From Fibrobacteres bacterium CG2_30_45_31 (lineage in GTDB: Bacteria > Fibrobacterota > Fibrobacteria > Fibrobacterales > Fibrobacteraceae): a stretch of 9,902 nucleotides of DNA. Numbering within the stretch: position 1 is the stretch's first letter; each line of letters begins with the position of its first letter. The stretch lies in contig MNYL01000027.1 in NCBI GenBank assembly GCA_001873075.1, forward strand, positions 1 through 9,902, written 5' to 3'. The notes below the pieces were generated by a model that saw only the letters and a list, made by a program, of their open reading frames with translations, searched no databases and was not told where the DNA came from. Position numbers and translations under genes: made by a program. This document shows positions 1 to 6,125 of this stretch, piece after piece.

Positions 1-677
1 CGGAGCGCTGCACGCAGTGCTGCATTATCCACCACAGAACCACGAGAGGCATTGATGAGCCAAGCATGGGGTTGCATTTCTTGAAGGAACTCCGCATTTA
101 CCAAACGGAGCGTACGATCGGGGCCCTCTTTGATTAAAGGCACATGAAGCGTTACCACATCACAACGAGAGAGCATATCCATCACGTACCAGAAATTCTT
201 TTTCCCTTCGCTTCGAGCACGCAAAGGGTCACAAAGTAGCGTACGCATTCCGAGAGCGGTTGCCGCATTCACAACCCGGGAACCCACATTTCCCACACCG
301 ATAACGCCCAATATTTTTCCAGCAAGTGGCATACGAGCACGACGACTCAGCTCTAACAAGGCAGATACAACATACTGAGCAACACTCGAAGCATTACAAG
401 CGGGGGCATTGGACCACACAATTCCAGCCGATTCCAAATAAGCGGTATCCAAGTGATCACTACCCGCTGTTGCGGTGCCCACAAAACGAACACGACTCCC
501 TTCAAGGAGTTCCTTATTACAAGGGGTGCGTGTACGAACTAAAAGCGCATCGGCATCTTTGACTATATCCCGGTTGATTGCTTCTCCAGGATAATAACGC
601 ACTTCAGCATAAGGCTCCAATGTCCCTTTTATAAAAGGAATAGCATCGTCTACCACAATGACCAATTTTTGCGCCAT
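1..677 (-). CDS. pdxB: Erythronate-4-phosphate dehydrogenase (PdxB), 3' end beyond window
   Basis: Oxidises 4-phosphoerythronate with NAD in the cytoplasm, the second step of the DXP-dependent pyridoxal 5'-phosphate pathway. Only the first 225 codons are present; the reading frame leaves the window at its left edge. Seen in the translation: an N-terminal D-2-hydroxyacid dehydrogenase domain with FVGTATAGSDHLD (about residues 65-77), which matches the PdxB-specific form of this motif, then NAPACNASSVAQYV (90-103), the Rossmann loop GVIGVGNVG (124-132), TLLCDP (146-151) and INASRGSVVDN (208-218) carrying the expected catalytic Arg at 212. The catalytic Glu and His and the PdxB C-terminal dimerisation domain would lie outside. 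The ATG at 677 aligns with the family N-terminus. A GTG five codons upstream is the only other in-frame start before a stop, and neither has a Shine-Dalgarno sequence. A GATAAT hexamer about 25-30 bases upstream could be the -10 element, but no good -35 goes with it. Other D-2-hydroxyacid dehydrogenases (SerA, LdhA) fit less well. Confidence 0.93.
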   Translation of the reverse strand, partial: MAQKLVIVVDDAIPFIKGTLEPYAEVRYYPGEAINRDIVKDADALLVRTRTPCNKELLEGSRVRFVGTATAGSDHLDTAYLESAGIVWSNAPACNASSVAQYVVSALLELSRRARMPLAGKILGVIGVGNVGSRVVNAATALGMRTLLCDPLRARSEGKKNFWYVMDMLSRCDVVTLHVPLIKEGPDRTLRLVNAEFLQEMQPHAWLINASRGSVVDNAALRAAL

Positions 678-762
678 GGTCTGAATATACACACTTTCGA
701 AAGGCTATTATCATTTGTAAACAAAATTTCAAATTTCTTAGTCTTTCTATTTTTAATGTTTT

Positions 763-1269
763 ATGATTAAAAAGTTGTTAGTAATTCTACTGGTTATTTT
801 TGGGACGTTTGCCGTTGCTACAGAGGCGCCCTCCCCCTGGCTTTTTGAATTGGGCGTTTCATTAGGCTCCCCCACCCCACTCACATTACTTACCGGAGTC
901 CGATATCGGTCATTCTATTTAAGAGGAGAAGGGCTCGCGAATTACAAAAAAGAAGACAATTTTTGGTGCGGAGGACGTGGCTCCCTAGGTTATGACTGGT
1001 TTGCCCAAGAGGATTGGGGTTTTGAACTCGGCGTGAGTGGCGGTTATGCCTACGCGAGAGCCCCTAATGGAATGCACCGAGCATTGAACGAAGCGAACGA
1101 CGCCTACTATCTTTTTAACAATGACTGGGAAGAAACCGCCGATGTTTCATTGGAAGTGGGGGTGCGTCTCTTTGGAGTCCACTCTCGGATCGAAGTGCCT
1201 CTTGTTTATCCCCTAGGAAACAAAAAACCGAATCTCTTGTGGAGACTCGGCTATATAGTCATTTTCTAA
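763..1269 (+). CDS. Secreted protein, probable small outer-membrane beta-barrel, family not recognised
   Basis: I do not recognise the family. The 168-residue product starts with a clear signal peptide: MIKK, then a hydrophobic run LLVILLVIFGTFAVA, with likely cleavage near residue 20-22. The mature part is rich in Gly, Tyr, Trp and Phe, with alternating hydrophobic and polar stretches such as LFELGVSLG, FYLRGEGLANY, WGFELGVSGGYAYA and ADVSLEVGVRLFG. It ends in LGYIVIF, with the C-terminal Phe typical of barrel proteins recognised by the BAM complex. These traits suggest a small outer-membrane barrel of perhaps eight strands, which is inference. It stands alone: divergent from pdxB across an 85-base gap and convergent with trpS, with 16 bases between the stops and no clear terminator there. 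No Shine-Dalgarno precedes the ATG. A TTTAAT hexamer ends five bases before it, so the mRNA could be leaderless. A five-codon frame starting at 756 overlaps the start and is probably chance. Confidence 0.75.
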   Translation: MIKKLLVILLVIFGTFAVATEAPSPWLFELGVSLGSPTPLTLLTGVRYRSFYLRGEGLANYKKEDNFWCGGRGSLGYDWFAQEDWGFELGVSGGYAYARAPNGMHRALNEANDAYYLFNNDWEETADVSLEVGVRLFGVHSRIEVPLVYPLGNKKPNLLWRLGYIVIF

Positions 1270-1285
1270 GGCATTCAATAAACAC

Positions 1286-2290
1286 TTAGTAACTTTTGCC
1301 CACACCCAAAATTTCGCGAATACGATCCATATTTTCACGAGCGATAGGCCGCGCTTTTTCTGCCCCTGCACGCAAAATACGGTCTATTTTTTCTGGGTGA
1401 GCCATCAAGTCAAAGTACTTATCCCGAGCTGTACCCAAATGTTCTTCCAAAACCGATTGGAGTTCTGCTTTAGCGTGTCCCCAGCCCATGCCACCCGCAC
1501 GATAGCGAGAAGCAAGAGCATCCGATTGTTCTTGCGATGCAAAAAGTTTATAAAGTTTAAACACGTTGCAAATTTCAGGATCTTTGGGTTCGTCAATTTC
1601 TTGGCTATTCGTAATGATCTTGCCAATTTTCTTTTTGAGCGACTTGGAGTCCAAGAAAATATCGATATAGTTATCGTACGACTTGCTCATTTTTCGACCA
1701 TCAAGCCCCGGAATCACATCTGTATTTTCTTGAATAATCGCTTCTGGAATGGTGAAAACGGCTTTGCCAAATTGCTTGTTAAAACGAAGTGCCACATCGC
1801 GCGCAAATTCCACATGCTGTTTTTGATCTTTACCTACGGGCACAATGTCCGCATTGAACATCAGAATATCTGCATCCATGAGGCACGGATAACAAAAAAG
1901 CCCCATATTCACATTGGAGTCCGCATCTTCGCCTATGGCAAGACTTTTCGCCACTTTATCCTTGTAGGCGTGAGCGCGATTCATGAACCCCTTAGGGGTA
2001 AAGCAACTTAATGCCCAGCTAAGTTCAAAAATTTCTGGAATATCACTTTGTTTGTAAAAAAGACCCTTTTCTGGATCTAAACCAAGAGCAAGCCAAGTCG
2101 CCGCCACTTTGTGAATATTATCATGCATTTCAAGACCATTGTGAACAGTGGTCAAAGCGTGATAATCAGCAATAAAGTAAACCGTTTCATAAGTTTCTGA
2201 AAGGGCAAGGGCTGGGCGAATAGCACCCAAATAGTTTCCAAGATGCGGAGTTCCAGTGGGCTTAATACCAGTAAGCGAAATCTTTTTCAT
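1286..2290 (-). CDS. trpS: Tryptophanyl-tRNA synthetase
   Basis: Cytoplasmic class I aminoacyl-tRNA synthetase that activates tryptophan with ATP and charges tRNA-Trp. The 334-residue product is a normal bacterial length and looks complete. The HIGH-equivalent motif is PTGTPHLGN at residues 11-19, and the KMSKS loop is GRKMSKS at 198-204. Between them lie the family-typical segments ADYHALTT (41-48), GLFCYPCLMDADIL (130-143; the usual form is YPvLMAaDIL) and PVGKDQKQHVEFARDVA (151-167). The C-terminal part is the helical anticodon-binding region. The ATG at 2290 begins MKKISLTGIKPTG, exactly where the family begins. There is no Shine-Dalgarno sequence; a promoter-like pair ends 11 bases before the start codon (listed separately), which would leave a leader of only a few bases. 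It is transcribed divergently from the rnd-tat operon. Nothing suggests damage or transfer. Confidence 0.97.
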   Translation of the reverse strand: MKKISLTGIKPTGTPHLGNYLGAIRPALALSETYETVYFIADYHALTTVHNGLEMHDNIHKVAATWLALGLDPEKGLFYKQSDIPEIFELSWALSCFTPKGFMNRAHAYKDKVAKSLAIGEDADSNVNMGLFCYPCLMDADILMFNADIVPVGKDQKQHVEFARDVALRFNKQFGKAVFTIPEAIIQENTDVIPGLDGRKMSKSYDNYIDIFLDSKSLKKKIGKIITNSQEIDEPKDPEICNVFKLYKLFASQEQSDALASRYRAGGMGWGHAKAELQSVLEEHLGTARDKYFDLMAHPEKIDRILRAGAEKARPIARENMDRIREILGVGKSY

Positions 2291-2301
2291 AACCCAAATT
2301 T

Positions 2302-2329
2302 AGTATATTCAAAAAAGAGTCATTGGTAA
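2302..2329 (-). promoter_or_regulatory. Candidate sigma-70 type promoter for trpS
   Basis: On the minus strand, TTACCA (plus positions 2324-2329; 4 of 6 matches to TTGACA) is followed after 16 bases by TATACT (2302-2307; 5 of 6 to TATAAT). The -10 box ends 11 bases before the trpS ATG, so transcription would begin about four or five bases before the start codon, giving a near-leaderless mRNA. That agrees with the missing Shine-Dalgarno. The -35 box overlaps the TTG codon at 2323, one reason not to start rnd there. The assignment rests on consensus matching alone. Confidence 0.4.
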
Positions 2330-2394
2330 CTAAAGAATATTACACGCTTACCTTTGTTCGGTTTGTCCTATCCTTTACTAGATTTCCTCTTACT

Positions 2395-3528
2395 GTGCCT
2401 ATTCAAGAATCCTACACTCTCGTCAATTCGCAAGAAGGTTTAGATATCCTTTTAAACGAACTTGATCTTTACGATATTGCTGCCGTTGATACCGAAGCTG
2501 ATTCCATGTATCACTATTCGGTGCGGCTCTGCCTTATTCAAATTACGCTCGGCGATCATCATTGGATTGTGGACCCTCTTTCGGGTATTGATGTGAAGCC
2601 TATTTTTAGCACTCGTGCAATGCAAACGATTATTTTTCACGGTGCCGATTATGATCTCCGTATGCTCTGGAACACTTACCGAATTTCCCCAAAGCATGTC
2701 TTTGATACCATGCTCGCCGCCAAACTTTTAGGCGAAGAAAGACTGGGACTTGCTCATTTGGTGGAAAAATATTTTGATGTTAAACTTATCAAAGACAACC
2801 AGAAAGCCGATTGGACCATTCGTCCCCTGCCTTTGGATATGTGTGAATATGCGATACACGATACGCTTTACCTCCATGAACTCTGTGCCCTTTTAGGCGA
2901 CCAGCTTATCAGTCAAGGAAAATTCACCTGGCTCATTGAAACCTGTGATGAATTGATTGAACACTCTAAAGTGCCCCATGAAGTAGTCCTTGAACCGTGG
3001 CGTATCAGTGGTTCTAGCAAGTTTTCTCCAGAAGAACTTAACCTTTTAAAGTATTTGTGGGAATGGCGAGAAAAGGAAGCGGCGACTCTTGATAGGCCTC
3101 CTTACAAAGTCTTAGGCGTAGAACTACTGTTCTCCGTTATTCACTCGCTCTCCTGCTCCTACCCAAAATTGGACATGGATAGTCTCCCCAAATTGCCGCG
3201 CAATTTTAATGGGGCTCGCCTGGACTCATTCAAAGAGACTTTGGAAAAAGCATTACAAGTGCCCCCATCCGAATGGCCACTGCCCCTCCAACGACCCAAG
3301 CCTCCTCTCAATGGCCCCGATGGGGATCTCTTGGATGCACTCCGTATTTGGCGCGATGAGAAAGCAGAAGAATTAAAATTTGATCCATCGTTACTGGCGA
3401 ATAGAACCCAGCTAATTGCGCTCGCGACACCAGGCAAAGATTCTTGGGAACCGCGCTACGATGCGGCCCACCTGATGCGCTGGCAAAGAAACATTTGGAA
3501 CACGATTCTTAATGAACATCTTAAATAG
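2395..3528 (+). CDS. rnd: Ribonuclease D (DEDDy 3'-5' exoribonuclease with HRDC domains)
   Basis: A 3'-5' exoribonuclease that trims tRNA precursors and other structured RNAs in the cytoplasm. Counting from the GTG at 2395 (377 residues, close to the 375 of E. coli RNase D), the exonuclease domain has motif I VDTEADS (D32, E34), motif II FHGADYDLRML (D87) and motif III EYAIHDTLYL (Y152, D156), a complete DEDDy set. LADW-type substrate-site context appears as KADWTIRPL (137-145). A first HRDC domain spans about 211-290 (SPEELNLLKYLWEWREKEA) and a second, weaker one about 310-370 (LLDALRIWRDEKAEEL). The frame is open back to a TTG at 2323, but the extra 24 residues look non-coding, are absent from the family and overlap the likely trpS promoter, so I prefer GTG 2395. 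Neither start has a good Shine-Dalgarno. It is the first gene of the operon; tatA starts 12 bases downstream. Confidence 0.92.
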   Translation: MPIQESYTLVNSQEGLDILLNELDLYDIAAVDTEADSMYHYSVRLCLIQITLGDHHWIVDPLSGIDVKPIFSTRAMQTIIFHGADYDLRMLWNTYRISPKHVFDTMLAAKLLGEERLGLAHLVEKYFDVKLIKDNQKADWTIRPLPLDMCEYAIHDTLYLHELCALLGDQLISQGKFTWLIETCDELIEHSKVPHEVVLEPWRISGSSKFSPEELNLLKYLWEWREKEAATLDRPPYKVLGVELLFSVIHSLSCSYPKLDMDSLPKLPRNFNGARLDSFKETLEKALQVPPSEWPLPLQRPKPPLNGPDGDLLDALRIWRDEKAEELKFDPSLLANRTQLIALATPGKDSWEPRYDAAHLMRWQRNIWNTILNEHLK

Positions 3529-3540
3529 CAAGGAGTTTAT

Positions 3541-3732
3541 ATGTTAAGAAACATTGGTATCCCAGAACTCATTCTCCTCATATTCCTTCTGGTCTTGCTT
3601 TTTGGAGCAAGACGTATTCCAGATATTGCCGAAAACTTAGGAAAGGCGCTTCGCAAATTCAAAAAAGCATCAAGCGAAACGGAAGAGGAAGACGCCAAAG
3701 AAGAAAAATCCAAGACTGACGATAAAAAATAG
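3541..3732 (+). CDS. tatA: Sec-independent translocase subunit TatA
   Basis: Pore- or patch-forming subunit of the twin-arginine translocase, which exports folded proteins across the inner membrane. The 63-residue product has the standard layout: a short N-terminus with GIPELI (residues 6-11), a transmembrane helix (about 8-21), the hinge FGARRIPDI (21-29; family consensus FGpkkLPel), an amphipathic helix with FKKA (40-43), and an acidic/basic tail (SSETEEEDAKEEKSK). The ATG follows AAGGAG with five bases between, a strong ribosome-binding site. It lies 12 bases after rnd and 6 before tatC, so it is co-transcribed with both. The Glu in the N-terminal PEL is common in TatA proteins outside enterobacteria. 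The identification does not depend on it, because the FGxrrIP hinge is TatA-like rather than TatB-like. Confidence 0.95.
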   Translation: MLRNIGIPELILLIFLLVLLFGARRIPDIAENLGKALRKFKKASSETEEEDAKEEKSKTDDKK

Positions 3733-3738
3733 GCATCC

Positions 3739-4440
3739 ATGGCTCTTTCAACACACATGAAAGAACTCCGGCGAAAGCTCCTGATCTGCCTTGTGACTTT
3801 GGCTATCACCACCACATTCGCCCTATTTTTTTCTTCGGATCTCTGGCGATTTTTGTTAAAGCCTCTTCAGGGTGTTGCTGTGGTTACTCTTATAAATCTG
3901 TCTCCCACCGAAGGCATTGCCGCTGACTTTATGGTCTCAGCCATTTTTGGAGTTCTTCTTGCCTTACCTGTTTTTTTTGGTGAACTCTATTCTTTTTGTG
4001 CGCCCGCACTCCATGCAAAAGAAAAATTTCTCGTACTCGGAGCGAGTTTTGGTTCCGTTGTTCTTTTTGTAGCAGGAGCTACCTTCGCTTTTTTTGTCGC
4101 CGTTCCCTTGCTGCTCATGTTTCTTTCTCACTACAGCAATATTGCAAGTCAGTTGTGGTCCCAAGAGGCCTATGTCAGTTTTCTTTTCCGGTTCGAGCTC
4201 TTATTTGGGTTCGTTTTTCAAATGCCCACGCTCACTTATTTTGTCACTAAATTGGGGTTTATTGATCAGCGATTTCTAGTGCGTCATTTTCGAATCAGTA
4301 TATTCCTAATTTGCCTTGTCGCCGCATTAGTAACACCTCCTGATTTATTTTCGCTTTTCTGGGTTGCTATTCCCATGCTTTTACTTTATGGAGTGAGCAT
4401 TGTTGTTAATGCGCTTGTGGCCCGACGGGAGGTGGCATGA
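3739..4440 (+). CDS. tatC: Sec-independent translocase subunit TatC
   Basis: Polytopic inner-membrane subunit that recognises the twin-arginine signal peptide and forms the receptor with TatB. The 233-residue product has six hydrophobic segments: about 13-31, 64-83, 99-129, 146-169, 183-200 and 202-226. The N-terminal HMKELRRKLL matches the family's hlxELRxRL. SFCAPALHAKEK (85-96) matches E. coli AFIAPALYKHER, so the signal-peptide-binding Phe (F86) and Glu (E95) are kept. VTPPDLFS (198-205) is the family's TPPD motif. At the place of the buried membrane glutamate of E. coli (E170) there is Gln (Q161, in FGFVFQMP), a variation known among homologues. It is somewhat shorter than E. coli TatC (258). 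The ribosome site is weak (AGG five bases before ATG). Its stop overlaps the next start as ATGA, so translation is probably coupled to the TatB-like fusion. Confidence 0.95.
   Translation: MALSTHMKELRRKLLICLVTLAITTTFALFFSSDLWRFLLKPLQGVAVVTLINLSPTEGIAADFMVSAIFGVLLALPVFFGELYSFCAPALHAKEKFLVLGASFGSVVLFVAGATFAFFVAVPLLLMFLSHYSNIASQLWSQEAYVSFLFRFELLFGFVFQMPTLTYFVTKLGFIDQRFLVRHFRISIFLICLVAALVTPPDLFSLFWVAIPMLLLYGVSIVVNALVARREVA
4427..4432 (+). promoter_or_regulatory. Strong ribosome-binding site for the TatB-like/cyclo-ligase fusion
   Basis: GGGAGG sits four bases before the ATG at 4437, inside the last codons of tatC. It supports 4437 as a real start and therefore the presence of the membrane segment at the N-terminus of the fusion. 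Confidence 0.75.
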
Positions 4441-5138
4441 ACTCTGGGATTGGTCTTTCAGAATTATGCCTTTTGTTGATTCTTGCTCTCGTATTTCTCA
4501 CTCCAGAGCAAATGAAAGAAGTGCTTTTGCTTTTCCGCAAGTGGAAAGGAAAATTCTACCGTTTAAAATACGATTTGGAAGATTCCATTGAAGGTACTAT
4601 GAAAGAGAAGCCAGTGACAAAAAATGTCGTGGAAAAAGACAAGGAATCCGCTTGGATTCTCAAAGAACTTGAAACCTACGCGCCTCTCAAATCTGCAAGT
4701 ACTGTTGCGGCATTTTACCCCCTTCCTAACGAGCCCAACATTGTTCCTCTGTTAGAAAAACTTGCAAAAGAGAACCGTTTACTTCTCCCCCGCACGCAAG
4801 ACCAAGGGATCATGGACTTTGTGCAAATCAAGGACCTGGAGAAGGATCTCATCACGGGTCATTTCCACATCCACGAACCCAAACCAGAACTCCCCATTTG
4901 GGAAGGTGAAATTCCTTTGTTTCTTGTCCCAGGCGTTCAATTTTCAAGAGACGGGGGGCGCATCGGGCATGGGAAAGGATTCTATGACCGTTTTTTGAAG
5001 AAACACCCTCAAGCAATAAAATGTGGCATCGCATTTTCCTCACAAATTGCAGAAACCGATTTAAAACTCAAGCCACATGACGTTCCAATGAACTATATTG
5101 TGGCTCCTCATGTCGACGCCCCTAAGGAGACCCCCTGA
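4437..5138 (+). CDS. TatB-like N-terminal domain fused to 5-formyltetrahydrofolate cyclo-ligase
   Basis: A 233-residue protein in two parts. Residues 1-52 look like TatB: GIGLSEL (4-10) matches E. coli TatB DIGFSEL including the key Glu, followed by a hydrophobic helix (about 10-21), the hinge-like LTPEQM in place of GPxxLP, and an amphipathic basic helix (LLFRKWKGKFYRLKYDLEDS). From about residue 68 it is a 5-formyltetrahydrofolate cyclo-ligase (ATP-driven conversion of 5-formyl-THF to 5,10-methenyl-THF): VAAFYPLPNEPN (89-100), HIHEP (143-147), LVPGVQFSRDGGRIGHGKGF with the ATP/phosphate loop ending in YDRFL, and the C-terminal LKPHDVPMNYIVAP. The usual first helix of the cyclo-ligase, with a conserved Lys/Arg, is reduced or replaced. 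Topology fits: TatB is N-out, which leaves the enzyme in the cytoplasm. An internal ATG at 4599 (M55) has its own GAAGG, so a separate 179-residue enzyme could also be made. The domain calls are firm; a working TatB role is inference. Confidence 0.88.
   Translation: MNSGIGLSELCLLLILALVFLTPEQMKEVLLLFRKWKGKFYRLKYDLEDSIEGTMKEKPVTKNVVEKDKESAWILKELETYAPLKSASTVAAFYPLPNEPNIVPLLEKLAKENRLLLPRTQDQGIMDFVQIKDLEKDLITGHFHIHEPKPELPIWEGEIPLFLVPGVQFSRDGGRIGHGKGFYDRFLKKHPQAIKCGIAFSSQIAETDLKLKPHDVPMNYIVAPHVDAPKETP
4590..4601 (+). promoter_or_regulatory. Possible internal translation start of the cyclo-ligase domain
   Basis: GAAGG at 4590-4594 is followed after four bases by an in-frame ATG at 4599 (codon 55 of the fusion). 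It falls exactly at the boundary between the TatB-like amphipathic helix and the cyclo-ligase part. It could be an active second start giving a soluble 179-residue enzyme, a relic of a once separate gene, or chance. Confidence 0.35.
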
Positions 5139-6061
5139 TGTGGAAAACCAAGCCATTCGAAAATCGCGAAGAACCTGAAGAGAACAAGGGAAATAATGAT
5201 CGTAGCAATTATTCCTATGGCAGACCGGCAAAGGTTCGCACCGAACCTCGTTTTGAGCCAATAAGCGTACCACGTCCAAAAGCCGATAATATCGCTGTAT
5301 CTGTAGGTGATGTTGAAAATGCGCCACAAGTCGCCGTCGGTGGCATACGCGAAGTGGAAGAACTTTTGACCAAAGACCCCGCTCGCGTCCATCGTGTACT
5401 TTTCCGCCATGTCTCCGGCAACCCGAGATTATATACACTTCAAAAAATTGCTAAAAGAAATCACATTCACGTTCAACAAGTGGATGCAAAAATTTTAGAT
5501 TCTTACGCAACGCCAAATCAAGGTATTGTGGCACTCCTTCATGAAAAAGGGGTCCTTACTTGGGATGAAGTAAAGCAAGAATTTTACGAAGCGAAGGAAA
5601 AGGGTCTCCGCAAGGTAGTGGCTGTTGCCACGAATATTGAAGATCCACGCAACCTTGGCGCGTGCATTCGTTCTGGACTCGCTCTCGGTGTGGATATTCT
5701 TTTAATTCCATCGAAAGGAATGTGCGGTATTACACCGACGGTTTCCCGCGCCTCTGCAGGGGCCCTTGAAAAACTCCGCATTTGCCGTCCCGATAGCTTG
5801 GAAGCCACCATTGGTGAACTCAAACTTGCCGGATATCAGATTTTAGGACTGGATGCCGTCACCGATACAAGTCTTGCCGACTTCCCGTTTGAAGAACGCA
5901 TCGTGCTCGCCGTGGGTGGTGAAGACGTGGGTCTCCCGCCGTTCATCCGCAAACAATGCAGCGCCGTACTCCGCATTCCGATGAAGCCGGATGCGCATTC
6001 TTATAACGCATCTGTGGCCTTATCTCTCGGGCTTTACGAATTTGCCCGCAAACGAATTTAA
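5138..6061 (+). CDS. SpoU/TrmH-family RNA 2'-O-ribose methyltransferase (RlmB-like)
   Basis: SAM-dependent 2'-O-methylation of a ribose in rRNA or tRNA, by a trefoil-knot (SPOUT) enzyme in the cytoplasm. The 307-residue product has a charged, low-complexity N-terminal extension (about 1-62), a SpoU substrate-binding domain (about 65-140; GGIREVEELL at its start, TPNQGIVALLH at its end), and the SpoU methylase domain (about 155-305). All three knot motifs are present: NIEDPRNLGACIRS, VGGEDVGLPPFI and IPMKPDAHSYNASVALSLGLYE (the usual motif 3 has SLN where this has SYN). The L30e-like domain and order resemble RlmB, which methylates G2251 of 23S rRNA, but the target cannot be fixed from sequence. 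The ATG at 5138 shares a base with the stop of the cyclo-ligase fusion and follows AAGGAGA with a spacing of about eight. It is the last gene of the operon, 20 bases before the hairpin terminator. Confidence 0.92.
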   Translation: MWKTKPFENREEPEENKGNNDRSNYSYGRPAKVRTEPRFEPISVPRPKADNIAVSVGDVENAPQVAVGGIREVEELLTKDPARVHRVLFRHVSGNPRLYTLQKIAKRNHIHVQQVDAKILDSYATPNQGIVALLHEKGVLTWDEVKQEFYEAKEKGLRKVVAVATNIEDPRNLGACIRSGLALGVDILLIPSKGMCGITPTVSRASAGALEKLRICRPDSLEATIGELKLAGYQILGLDAVTDTSLADFPFEERIVLAVGGEDVGLPPFIRKQCSAVLRIPMKPDAHSYNASVALSLGLYEFARKRI

Positions 6062-6077
6062 GACAAAAAACAAAATA

Positions 6078-6112
6078 AAAAGGCCCCGAGATGATTCTCG
6101 AGGCTTTTTTTG
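6078..6112. terminator. Bidirectional intrinsic terminator
   Basis: A nine-position stem pairs 6083-6091 with 6096-6104 (GCC, one C/A mismatch, then CGAGA) around a TGAT loop. It is flanked by AAAA on the left and a run of seven T on the right, so it can end transcription both ways: the rnd-tat-methyltransferase operon on the plus strand and bamA-ompH on the minus strand. It lies in the 64-base gap between two convergent stop codons. Confidence 0.88.
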
Positions 6113-6125
6113 TTATAAAATAATT

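Noticed and set aside
326..562. A 78-codon plus-strand open frame
   Set aside because: It lies inside pdxB on the opposite strand and resembles no protein.
756..770. Five-codon frame (ATG at 756) overlapping the start of the 763 gene
   Set aside because: It has no ribosome site, and such short overlaps arise often in AT-rich leaders; there is no sign of a regulatory leader peptide.
1266..1289. Inverted repeat CTAAG/CTTAG between the convergent stops of the 763 gene and trpS
   Set aside because: The stem is only five pairs with a 14-base loop and no T-run follows; too weak for a terminator.
1397..2011. A 204-codon open frame antisense to trpS
   Set aside because: It lies wholly inside a certain trpS, its product has no recognisable domain, and it has no ribosome site; a shadow of trpS codon use.
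4437..4600. The TatB-like segment as a separate small gene with the cyclo-ligase frameshifted onto it
   Set aside because: The frame is continuous through the junction with no stop, so the sequence as given encodes one protein. The alternative is kept only as the internal-start finding.
5061..5438. Several minus-strand open frames of 68-125 codons opposite the start of the methyltransferase gene
   Set aside because: They overlap each other in different frames, and the plus strand has a well-supported start with a ribosome site and conserved domains.
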